From positions 1 through 8,936 of the forward strand of contig DJDY01000003.1 of assembly GCA_002435585.1 (NCBI GenBank): a stretch of 8,936 nt of DNA. Reading direction: 5' to 3'. Position numbers and translations under genes: made by a program. The notes below the pieces were generated by a model, which was given only the letters and a program-made list of their open reading frames with translations, did no database searches and was not told where the DNA came from. Positions 1 to 7,173 of the stretch are shown in pieces (position 1 is the stretch's first letter; each line of letters begins with the position of its first letter). The DNA is from Lachnospira sp. UBA5912 (GTDB lineage Bacteria; Bacillota; Clostridia; Lachnospirales; Lachnospiraceae).

Positions 1-116
1 GAAAGTATTAGAAGTAGCTGGACTAGCTTTCTGGTGTCTGAAGTATTACTGGCGACAGCCTTTCAGTTCCTTATATCGTCCGTTCGTCAACTTACGTTGA
101 CTTCACTAAACAGTAA
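1..116 (-). repeat. Diverged copy of the flanking structured repeat unit (copy D, cut by window edge)
   Basis: This non-coding stretch lies directly downstream of the binding-protein gene. Read on the minus strand from 116 to 1, it follows the same block order as the left arm of the repeat at 8350-8475. It starts with the identical ttactgttta (minus strand of 107-116), then gacgaacggacga (gacgaacgaacga at right), then atataag, a short ggc/gcc hairpin where the other copy has gcagtcctgc, then ccagaaagct (ccagaagct) and a tctaa..cttt block. Spacing differs by a few bases. A 6-bp hairpin, gtcaac/gttgac (86-91/96-101), is internal and has no T-tract, so it is not an obvious terminator. Alignment was by eye; the shared order of blocks is the main support. 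Confidence 0.6.
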
Positions 117-117
117 A

Positions 118-1149
118 TTATTTGTAGAAGTCTTCCCCCGGCATTCTGCCTCCTACAGATGCTGGATTGGCATCATATAATACTGTAAGATATTTACTTA
201 TCTTATCTTTAGCTTCATTACCTGTTATAAATGTTATATTACACTTAGGTATTGCCTGTTTTGCAACAGCAGCCTTTGTAATATCATACTTTTCAACAAG
301 CTCTGCTGCTGCATCGACATTATTATTAACATAATCAACGGACATCTTGTATTCTTCAAGGAACTTATCTACAGCCTCCTTGTTGTTGTTATAATATTCT
401 GTATTAACAACAATGACACCAGTTACAACACTGCTGCCATCTTTTGCAGTATTTTCCCATTCCTTTGTTACATCTAGCGCAATTCTTACATCCTGGTTTT
501 TCATGAGTACTGTTGTTGCAAATGGCTGTGGCAGCATGGCAATAGTTTCTTCTTTTGCTGATGACATAATTGCAGCTACCTCTGATGCCTCTGATTTAAA
601 CTCAATAGTAACATCCTTATCTGGATCAATTCCATTGGATGAAAGAAGATATCTTAGTGTATATTCAGGTGTTGTGCCTTTTCCTGTAGTATATATAGTC
701 TTTCCTTTAAGGTCTGATACTGACTTTACCTCTCCCTTATTATCAAGTATATATAACACACCAAGAGTATTTATTCCTACAACCGATACCTTCCCCTGAC
801 TTTTATTATATAACGTTGCTGCTGCATTGCATGGCATAGCTGCTATCTGAACATTTCCTTTTATAAGTTCAGCTGTAAAGGCATCTGCTGCTGCTTCTAT
901 CTGGAATGTGTAGTTGTTTGCTGTCTGCTTTTTTTCATTATCATCCATAAGTTTAACCATGCCTATGGCAGTAGGTCCTTTAAGTGCTGCAACCTTTATA
1001 TCCCTGCCGACATAATTCTCACCTGTATTATTCTCATTTTCTGATGTATTTTCCTGCGTTACAGCATTTTTTCCACATCCAGTAAATATCATGCATGTCA
1101 TAACCAATACAAGCACTGTAAGTATCAGTTTACTAACTTTCTTTTTCAT
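118..1149 (-). CDS. ABC transporter substrate-binding lipoprotein (NMT1/SsuA/TauA-like)
   Basis: This is a 343-residue periplasmic-type binding protein anchored to the outer face of the cell membrane as a lipoprotein. The N-terminus is basic (MKKKVSK), followed by a hydrophobic segment at about 8-23 and a lipobox ending FTGC with the acylated cysteine at 25. A low-complexity Asn/Glu/Thr linker (31-46) precedes the ligand-binding fold, which begins near residue 50 (DIKVAALKGPTAIGM). The middle contains a pattern usual in NitT/TauT-type binding proteins: VSDLKGKTIYTTGKGTTPEY (144-163), LRYLLSSNGIDPD and later VVNTEYYNNNKEAVDKFLEEY. The ligand cannot be read from sequence. The ATG has a good AAGGA site 8 bp upstream, inside the recJ tail. 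The gene starts 4 bp after recJ stops, so co-translation with recJ is likely. Cognate permease and ATPase genes are absent from the window, so it may be an orphan or its partners may lie elsewhere. Confidence 0.85.
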   Translation of the reverse strand: MKKKVSKLILTVLVLVMTCMIFTGCGKNAVTQENTSENENNTGENYVGRDIKVAALKGPTAIGMVKLMDDNEKKQTANNYTFQIEAAADAFTAELIKGNVQIAAMPCNAAATLYNKSQGKVSVVGINTLGVLYILDNKGEVKSVSDLKGKTIYTTGKGTTPEYTLRYLLSSNGIDPDKDVTIEFKSEASEVAAIMSSAKEETIAMLPQPFATTVLMKNQDVRIALDVTKEWENTAKDGSSVVTGVIVVNTEYYNNNKEAVDKFLEEYKMSVDYVNNNVDAAAELVEKYDITKAAVAKQAIPKCNITFITGNEAKDKISKYLTVLYDANPASVGGRMPGEDFYK

Positions 1150-1153
1150 AATG

Positions 1154-2869
1154 CTATTCCTTCCATTCTTTTATTATTATCTGAAGTGATGATACTCCCT
1201 TATATACATTAATATCAGGATAATATACAGCAAGTATTGTACTTCCGGTCTTTGGCACAGGGTCTGTCTCGTTTACATTAAACTGTACAGCATTCATAAT
1301 ACAGCCATCCTTTGTTTCAAGCTGCATTCTTAGCACATTTTTATTAGCTCCTACGATATCGGCTTTCCTGACATACAAATTTCTGTCTGCAAATACCGGT
1401 TTTTCATTTCCTTTCCCAAATGGTTCAAGAAGCTTTAACTGTCCGACAAGCCCCATGCTTATATATGAAACTGGCATAGGAACGTCTATCCATGTCTTAG
1501 GAATAAGATCACTATCTGTAAGCGTGGCATTGGCATTCAGCATATTTCTGAATGTATCAATGTCAGCTGTCTTTAATGATAACCCCGCAGCCATAGGATG
1601 TCCACCATATTTAGTGAGAACATTTTTACATTTATTAATCTCCTCTGCCATATTATAGCCTTCTATAGAACGGCCTGAGCCCTTTGCGCCATCTTCTGCG
1701 TTTGTTATCACAAATGTAGGTCTGTAATATCTTTCTTTTATCCTTCCTGCTATTATACCTGCTATGCTTTCATGACAATCAGGAAGATATATAACCAGTA
1801 CTTTATCCTTTAACATGTCCGTATTTTCTACTAATTCTATTGCTTTAGCAGTTTCATTTTCCGTCATCTGTTTACGTTCATTATTAAGGTTAATAAGTTC
1901 TCTTGCCATATTATGTGCTTCATCTTTATCCTGGCATAGCATAAGTTCTATTGCTTTCTTTGCAGTATCAAGACGTCCGCTCGCATTAAGACATGGTCCT
2001 ATCACAAAGCCTATATGATATGAACTTATATCGCTAATATCAACTCCACATTCCTCAATAAGTGCCCGAAGTCCTGTGTTAACGGTATGTTCTATATGTT
2101 TAAGGCCATATTTTACAACCACCCTGTTTTCGTCTATCAGATCAACTATATCACCAACGGTTGCTATAGCCATGAATTCCATGTATTCTTCGAGATCTTT
2201 CTTATCAAGATTCATTCTGTCATATAACATACTTATTATCTTATATGCAACACCAGCCCCACATAACAGCTTAAAAGGATAATTACAATCTTCCTGCTTA
2301 GGATTAACAACAGCATCTGCCAAAGGTATGTGATACTCTTTTTTACCATCAACTTCATCGAAAGGGACATCATGATGGTCAGTGACTATAACCGTCATTC
2401 CATTATCCTTTGCATACTTAACCTGATTGTATGCAGATATGCCATTATCACATGTCACTATTGTATCTATTCCATCATTAAGCGCATTATCTATCAGATG
2501 CTCATTAATACCATATCCATCATTGATCCTGTGAGGTACAACATAGTCAACATCTGCACCCGCAGCCATAAGCCCCTTATATAATATATATATGGAACAT
2601 ATTCCATCTATATCATAATCACCTATTATACGTATTCTCGACTTGTTCATTATTTTCTGTTCAATAATATCCACCGCACGTATTGCATCTTTCATATCTG
2701 CTGGATTATGCATATCTTCTATTCCACCATTAAGATATATATTTACTGCACTATCTCCACATATATCCCTGTTACGTATAATTCTCGCAATTACCTGGTC
2801 TATCTTATACTTATCTGATATACCTTTAAAATCTGCCTTCTTTCCGTATACTCTCCAGTCGCTTTTCAT
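1154..2869 (-). CDS. recJ: Single-stranded-DNA-specific 5'-3' exonuclease RecJ
   Basis: RecJ is a cytoplasmic DHH-family nuclease that degrades single-stranded DNA 5' to 3' in recombinational and mismatch repair. With the chosen start it is 571 residues, close to the usual bacterial core length. DHH phosphoesterase motifs run in order: GDYDIDG (83-89), CDNG (140-143), TDHH (163-166) and VGDIVDL (238-244). The aspartates and histidines that bind metal are all present. LNASGRLDTA (294-303) and GGHPMAAG (422-429, DHHA1 domain) follow, and an OB-like part begins around EPFGKGNEKPVF (482-493). Start choice: GAGGAG is followed by ATTG-ATG-ATG. The second ATG (2869) has the best 7-bp spacing; ATG at 2872 and TTG at 2875 are alternatives. 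A terminator separates it from secDF upstream, so it probably has its own start or lives on read-through; I found no convincing promoter. It is tightly linked to the downstream binding-protein gene. Confidence 0.95.
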   Translation of the reverse strand: MKSDWRVYGKKADFKGISDKYKIDQVIARIIRNRDICGDSAVNIYLNGGIEDMHNPADMKDAIRAVDIIEQKIMNKSRIRIIGDYDIDGICSIYILYKGLMAAGADVDYVVPHRINDGYGINEHLIDNALNDGIDTIVTCDNGISAYNQVKYAKDNGMTVIVTDHHDVPFDEVDGKKEYHIPLADAVVNPKQEDCNYPFKLLCGAGVAYKIISMLYDRMNLDKKDLEEYMEFMAIATVGDIVDLIDENRVVVKYGLKHIEHTVNTGLRALIEECGVDISDISSYHIGFVIGPCLNASGRLDTAKKAIELMLCQDKDEAHNMARELINLNNERKQMTENETAKAIELVENTDMLKDKVLVIYLPDCHESIAGIIAGRIKERYYRPTFVITNAEDGAKGSGRSIEGYNMAEEINKCKNVLTKYGGHPMAAGLSLKTADIDTFRNMLNANATLTDSDLIPKTWIDVPMPVSYISMGLVGQLKLLEPFGKGNEKPVFADRNLYVRKADIVGANKNVLRMQLETKDGCIMNAVQFNVNETDPVPKTGSTILAVYYPDINVYKGVSSLQIIIKEWKE

Positions 2870-2920
2870 CATCAATCTCCTCGTATATAAAATGCATCAA
2901 CAACATAAAATTATTAAAAA

Positions 2921-2977
2921 GCATCCATATCCCGATACATAGAAGCTTATATTACTCTATGATCTTGATATGGATGC
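2921..2977 (-). terminator. Intrinsic terminator downstream of secDF
   Basis: Perfect 11-bp arms gcatccatatc (2921-2931) and gatatggatgc (2967-2977) enclose a second 6-bp stem, cataga/tctatg (2938-2943/2956-2961). On the minus strand the structure is followed at once by TTTTTAATAATTTTA, a U-rich tract. It sits 65 bp after the secDF stop and about 50 bp before the recJ start. The long two-part stem is unusual for a minimal terminator. It would end the scfB-secDF transcript or reduce read-through into recJ. Confidence 0.8.
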
Positions 2978-3041
2978 ATATTATTGTAACGCTTTTATTT
3001 TAATAATCCCTTCTGGTCATTTATCACATGCATATTGACTA

Positions 3042-5282
3042 TTATACCTGTGCTCCATCTGGTCCTATCTTAGCTGCTTTTTCTTTCTTACTTACAGCTT
3101 CATCTATAACGCCTCTCTTCTTACCACCAAGTATGTACCAGAATGAACTTGTAAGGAATACTGAAGAGTAGAATCCACAAATAATACCTACAATAAGTGG
3201 AAGTGAGAATTCTCTTACTGATGTAACACCAAGAATATAAAGCATTACAAGCATTATAAGAGTTGTTATAGTTGTATTAATATTTCTTGTAATTGTACTT
3301 GTTACAGCTGAGTTAACAAGTTCTGTTATATTAGTCTTTGAGTTAGCATTCTTTAACATTTCCCTGATTCTATCAAATATAATGATAGTACCATTGATAG
3401 AGTAACCTACGATTGTAAGCATACAAGCGATAAATGTGTTGCCTACTGGTACCCTGAATACTGCATAGAATGTAATAACTACTAAAACATCCTGTAAAAG
3501 AGCCATAACGGCCGCAACTGCGAACTTAATATCCCTGAATCTGGCAAAGATATATATAAGCATGGCAATAGTAGCAAGTATAACTGAAAGGATAGCATTC
3601 TTCTTCATAGTACTGCTGACTGATGAACTGATTGTATCAGATTCAACTATTGAACCATCCTGTAATGGATATTTAGCTGTAACTGCTGCTTCTATAGCTT
3701 CTCTTTGCTCAAGTGAAAGATCAGTTGTCTTAAATGTTACCTTTGTAGAGTTCTGAACCTTCTGCTGCTGAACCTCTGTTATACCAGCTGCCTCCCTGAT
3801 AACTGGAATGATGCCATTTTCTATCTCAGACTGTGAATATTCCTTATCAAATGTAAAGCTTGTTGTTGAACCACCAACAAACTCAAGACTGAAGTTAAGT
3901 GCTCTGTTACCTAATGCACTCTGTACTCCCATAGTTACAAGTCCTATAACAATAAGGACAACTGAAACTGTGATAGTCCATTTTCTTAAAGATAAGATAT
4001 TATATGTTCTTCTGTGAACTGTCTTACCATACATAGCTGGCTTAGTAAGTCCAAAGTTGTAAAGCAGCTTCATAATAACCTTTGTAATAACAAGGGCTGT
4101 AAATATAGATACTATATTACCAACTGCAAGAGTTGTAGCAAAGCCCTTAACAGGACCTGTACCAAATATATAAAGAACAATAGCTGCAATAAGTGTTGTT
4201 ACGTTACCATCAACAATGGCTGATGTAGCCTTATTATAACCGGCAAGAATAGCACTTTCAACGCTCTTTCCAGCAGCTATCTCTTCTCTTATACGTGTAT
4301 ATATGATAACGTTTGCATCAACCGCCATACCAATACCAAGGATGATACCTGCGATACCAGGAAGTGTTAATGTAAGGTCATATACACTTACAAGGAAAAG
4401 AACAAGTGTTGTATATATAATAAGTGAAAGTGTGGCAACTATACCAGGTACTCTGTATATAGCAATCATGAATACACATAAAAGTATAAAACCAATACCT
4501 GCTGCAATAAGACTTGAATGAATAGCATCCTGTCCTAACTGCGCACCTACAATATTAGAACTTACTTCATTAAGTGTAAGTGGAATAGAACCAATTCTTA
4601 TATATGTAGCAAGATTATCTGCTGCTTCGTATGTTTCCATACCTGTAATAGAAGCGCTGCCACCAGTTATCGCTGTGTTAACTGTTGGATAGCTGACAAC
4701 TGAACCATCATATATGATATATATTCTGCTTCCTATATTCTTAGATGTAGCATCTGCAAACTTCTCAGAACCTTCATCTGTAAATGTAAGGGATACACCA
4801 TAAGGTGTGCTCTCATTAGATGATGTATCTGAATATGCCTGTGCCGCCTTAACATCTGATCCAGTAAGGAGTGGTGTGTAATCCTGTCCCTGTGACCATG
4901 CTGTATATCCTGTATAATCAAGGAATTCAAGTGAACCAGGTGTTCCTAATTCTGTAAGAATCTCGTTGGCATCTGTTACACCTGGTATCTCAACTGTGAT
5001 TCTCTTATCGCCTTCCTTGTAAACCTGAGATTCTGTACTTCTTCCCTCGATACGTTTTTCAAGCTTATAAATAGTATCTTCTATATCCTGTGAAGTTGGA
5101 TTATCCTCCTGAATCTCATATGTTATGCTGACACCACCTGCAAGGTCAAGACCAAGATTGATGTCTTTAGCACTGCCATAGCCTTTGCCATTCATTCCAA
5201 AGAATGCTGTAAGTGTAAGACCTACAAGTAAAACAAGAATGATGATGCTATAGCTGATCTTCTTAGTTAAATTGTACTTCAT
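3042..5282 (-). CDS. secDF: Fused protein translocase subunit SecDF
   Basis: A 746-residue RND-type membrane protein that joins SecD and SecF in one chain, as in Bacillus. It uses the proton or sodium gradient to pull secreted proteins through SecYEG. SecD half: TM1 about 12-30, motif LGLDLAGG (43-50), a large external P1 region with IPGVTDANE and GTPGSLEFLD, then five membrane spans from about 255, including PGIAGIILGIGMAVDANV with the key aspartate D322. SecF half: first span about 435-455, FSLEFVGGS (464-472), spans from about 562, TIVGYSING (623-631), FDRIRE (636-641) and TITRNINTT with R666. The SecF span normally reads SIND; here the Asp is Gly631. The basic tail ends near residue 746. 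ATG has AAGG 6 bp upstream. It follows scfB by 35 bp with no terminator between them, so they are probably co-transcribed. Confidence 0.95.
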   Translation of the reverse strand: MKYNLTKKISYSIIILVLLVGLTLTAFFGMNGKGYGSAKDINLGLDLAGGVSITYEIQEDNPTSQDIEDTIYKLEKRIEGRSTESQVYKEGDKRITVEIPGVTDANEILTELGTPGSLEFLDYTGYTAWSQGQDYTPLLTGSDVKAAQAYSDTSSNESTPYGVSLTFTDEGSEKFADATSKNIGSRIYIIYDGSVVSYPTVNTAITGGSASITGMETYEAADNLATYIRIGSIPLTLNEVSSNIVGAQLGQDAIHSSLIAAGIGFILLCVFMIAIYRVPGIVATLSLIIYTTLVLFLVSVYDLTLTLPGIAGIILGIGMAVDANVIIYTRIREEIAAGKSVESAILAGYNKATSAIVDGNVTTLIAAIVLYIFGTGPVKGFATTLAVGNIVSIFTALVITKVIMKLLYNFGLTKPAMYGKTVHRRTYNILSLRKWTITVSVVLIVIGLVTMGVQSALGNRALNFSLEFVGGSTTSFTFDKEYSQSEIENGIIPVIREAAGITEVQQQKVQNSTKVTFKTTDLSLEQREAIEAAVTAKYPLQDGSIVESDTISSSVSSTMKKNAILSVILATIAMLIYIFARFRDIKFAVAAVMALLQDVLVVITFYAVFRVPVGNTFIACMLTIVGYSINGTIIIFDRIREMLKNANSKTNITELVNSAVTSTITRNINTTITTLIMLVMLYILGVTSVREFSLPLIVGIICGFYSSVFLTSSFWYILGGKKRGVIDEAVSKKEKAAKIGPDGAQV

Positions 5283-5317
5283 GTTACCTTTTTAATACTC
5301 CCTTCAATACATATGTT

Positions 5318-6679
5318 TTAATCTTCTTCTGCCATCGCAGCTCTTATCATAATTGCACATTCAATTCTCTTCTTCTGCATCTCACATCCAACATCATAAG
5401 CATCATTGATGTTTCCGTGGAAGTTATAAGAGTTAGCAGCACACCCACCGCTACAGTAGAACTTGGCAAAACAGTTCTTACATTTTTCCTTTGAATATAC
5501 ATTACAATTCTTAAAACTATCTCTTATATCGTTACGTGTAATACCTTCATCTACATTACCCATAAGGAAATCTTCATTACCTACAAACTGATGACATGGA
5601 TAGAAATCACCCCAAGGAGTAACTGCGAGGTACTCACATCCTGATCCGCATCCTGACAATCTCTTGGCAACACAAGGACCGCCATTTAAATCTATCATAA
5701 AATGGAAGAAGTTAAATCCATTACCAGCTTTCTTTCTCTTTATGATTTCCTTGGCAAGCTTGTCATACTGTTCAAATATTATAGGAAGATCTTCTTCTCT
5801 TATAGCATATGAATCCGTAGGCTGTGCAACAACTGGTTCAACTGATATCTGCTCAAAGCCTTCATCTGCCAGATGCAGGACGTCCTCTGAGAAATCAAGA
5901 TTATTATGTGTAAATGTTCCTCTGACATAATAATTCATCTGATTACGGCTTTCTGCAACCTTCTTAAACTTAGGCATGATAATATCATATGAACTTCCAT
6001 GATTGTTTCTTGTTGGGCGCATAAGGTCATTAATCTCTTTACGTCCATCTATGCTAAGTACGATATTACCCATCTCTTTGTTGGCGAAATCAAGTATCTC
6101 ATCATCAAGAAGTATACCATTAGTAGTAAGTGTGAATCTGAAATTCTTGTTATGTTCCTTTTCAAGGCTTCTTCCATACTCTACAAGCTGCTTGACAACT
6201 TCAAAATTCATGGTAGGCTCTCCACCAAAGAAGTCGACCTCAAGATTCTTTCTTGAGCCTGAATTAGCAACAAGGAAATCAAGTGCTTTCTTACCTACTT
6301 CAAAGCTCATAAGTGCCCTTCTTCCATGATATTCGCCTTCCTCTGCAAAGCAGTACTTACATGCAAGGTTACAATCATGTGCTATATGCAGGCAAAGCGC
6401 CTTTACAACTGTAGGTCTGTCCTTGAATGAATCAATATATGGTTCATATATATCATCTGTAAAAAGCTGTCCGGCTTCCTTAAGTTCTTCTATCTCCAAA
6501 CAGGCTTCCCTGATGTCTTCTACAGGATACTTGTCCTTTAATTCTTCAACAATCTTATCCACACTGTTGTTTTCATAAAGTGCAATAATATCATATACTA
6601 TATCATCTACAACATGTACTGAACCACTATTAACATCCAGAACTATGTTATATCCATTATTCTTATACTGGTGTATCAT
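5318..6679 (-). CDS. scfB: SCIFF (ranthipeptide) thioether maturase, radical SAM/SPASM
   Basis: This is a 453-residue cytoplasmic radical SAM enzyme that links cysteine sulfurs of the ScfA peptide to backbone carbons (thioether bridges). Residues 1 to about 85 form a PqqD-like peptide-recognition region (starting MIHQYKNNGYNIVLD, typical of the family). The radical SAM cluster motif is C103-X3-C107-X2-C110 in HDCNLACKYCFAEEGEYHGR, followed by FFGGEP (150-155) and LTTNG (184-188). The C-terminal SPASM domain has the seven-cysteine pattern C344-X12-G-X4-C362 and C400-X2-C403-X5-C409-X3-C413-X18-C432, expected to bind two extra 4Fe-4S clusters. The start at 6679 has AGAGGA 10 bp upstream and matches the family N-terminus. 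An in-frame ATG at 6736 lacks a ribosome site. It lies 177 bp after scfA, past a terminator, and is followed by secDF. Confidence 0.95.
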   Translation of the reverse strand: MIHQYKNNGYNIVLDVNSGSVHVVDDIVYDIIALYENNSVDKIVEELKDKYPVEDIREACLEIEELKEAGQLFTDDIYEPYIDSFKDRPTVVKALCLHIAHDCNLACKYCFAEEGEYHGRRALMSFEVGKKALDFLVANSGSRKNLEVDFFGGEPTMNFEVVKQLVEYGRSLEKEHNKNFRFTLTTNGILLDDEILDFANKEMGNIVLSIDGRKEINDLMRPTRNNHGSSYDIIMPKFKKVAESRNQMNYYVRGTFTHNNLDFSEDVLHLADEGFEQISVEPVVAQPTDSYAIREEDLPIIFEQYDKLAKEIIKRKKAGNGFNFFHFMIDLNGGPCVAKRLSGCGSGCEYLAVTPWGDFYPCHQFVGNEDFLMGNVDEGITRNDIRDSFKNCNVYSKEKCKNCFAKFYCSGGCAANSYNFHGNINDAYDVGCEMQKKRIECAIMIRAAMAEED

Positions 6680-6790
6680 AAATAAATAATCCTCTATTCT
6701 AATATCAAATGCATAATTATTATTATCATATTGCAATTATGTATATTACTATAACATTATATTAATTGCATTATTTGTACATAAGGAAAA

Positions 6791-6824
6791 TAAGAGAGTG
6801 TAGAAATGTATTCACACTCTCTTA
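6791..6824 (-). terminator. Intrinsic terminator/attenuator between scfA and scfB
   Basis: Perfect 11-bp arms taagagagtgt (6791-6801) and acactctctta (6814-6824) with a 12-base loop. Three more pairs, gaa/ttc, are possible past a one-base bulge. On the minus strand the 3' arm runs into TTTTCCTTAT, a U-rich tract. It begins 32 bp after the scfA stop. No convincing promoter is seen between it and scfB, so partial read-through is the simplest way to express scfB. Confidence 0.85.
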
Positions 6825-6856
6825 CTTCACTTACGTATTATCTTTAATGATAATAA

Positions 6857-7003
6857 TTAGTTGTTCTTATTCTCACAGCTCTGGTTACCAACTGTGCAAG
6901 ATGTCTTACAAGCTGACTGGCAAGATGTCTGACATTCGCCACATCCACCATGCTTCATTGTATCCTTTAATACGCGATTGCTGATAGTCTTAATATGCTT
7001 CAC
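6857..7003 (-). CDS. scfA: SCIFF ranthipeptide precursor (six cysteines in forty-five residues)
   Basis: A 48-residue ribosomal peptide, substrate of the neighbouring radical SAM enzyme. It begins MKHIKTISNRVLKD, a typical SCIFF leader, and carries six cysteines at 21, 24, 28, 32, 36 and 43. The near-invariant family core KTSCTVGNQSCE (33-44) is present. In the characterised clostridial SCIFF peptide a Cys32-Thr37 thioether was reported; both residues are present here at the same numbers. The start is GTG at 7003, with a strong AAGGAGG 7 bp upstream. An in-frame ATG at 7054 would lie between the -35 and -10 boxes of the promoter, upstream of the expected transcript start, so it is excluded. 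A GlyGly pair (19-20) immediately precedes the first cysteine and could mark a leader boundary, though no matching peptidase or exporter gene lies in the window. Confidence 0.95.
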   Translation of the reverse strand: MKHIKTISNRVLKDTMKHGGCGECQTSCQSACKTSCTVGNQSCENKNN

Positions 7004-7036
7004 AACAATACCTCCTTTTTGTTCATAACTATTAGA

Positions 7037-7065
7037 AGTATAACATATAGACATAGTATTTTCAA
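7037..7065 (-). promoter_or_regulatory. Vegetative (sigma-A type) promoter of scfA
   Basis: On the minus strand: TTGAAA (-35, 7060-7065), a 17-bp spacer (7043-7059), TATACT (-10, 7037-7042), preceded by TG one base upstream (extended -10). Each hexamer differs from consensus at one base. The predicted start near 7030 gives a leader of about 27 bases holding only the AAGGAGG ribosome site. This predicts strong, largely constitutive expression of scfA. Confidence 0.8.
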
Positions 7066-7084
7066 CTAATTTCTATTATTTCCT

Positions 7085-7100
7085 GATTGCATGATTGCAT
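7085..7100. repeat. Tandem octamer upstream of the scfA promoter
   Basis: Exact direct duplication gattgcat|gattgcat (ATGCAATC twice on the minus strand). It lies about 20 bp upstream of the scfA -35 box, a position where an activator could bind. It may also be chance in AT-rich sequence; the repeat itself is certain, its function is not. Confidence 0.4.
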
Positions 7101-7173
7101 AGTTCCTGCTTTACACGAATATCATCTCACATATAACAAAGGAAATATAATATCTGCTCTTTCTTTTAATTCA

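Noticed and set aside
86..101. Hairpin gtcaac/gttgac as the terminator of the recJ-binding-protein transcript
   Set aside because: The stem is only 6 bp and the minus strand continues GAACGGACG with no U-run; it fits better as part of the repeat unit.
413..799. Plus-strand open frame of 128 codons
   Set aside because: It lies wholly antisense to the binding-protein gene, whose lipobox, fold motifs and ribosome site are clear; the plus-strand translation resembles nothing known to me.
6680..6736. Upstream ATG start for scfB adding 19 residues
   Set aside because: No ribosome site precedes it, and the family protein begins at MIHQYK, which has AGAGGA upstream.
6756..6761. TATAAT (minus strand) as a promoter for scfB
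   Set aside because: The -10 is perfect but no acceptable -35 lies at 16-18 bp, and the region is AT-rich enough to give such hexamers by chance.
7004..7054. Upstream ATG start for scfA giving a 65-residue product
   Set aside because: The ATG lies between the -35 and -10 boxes and so upstream of the expected transcript; the GTG at 7003 has AAGGAGG and matches the family N-terminus.
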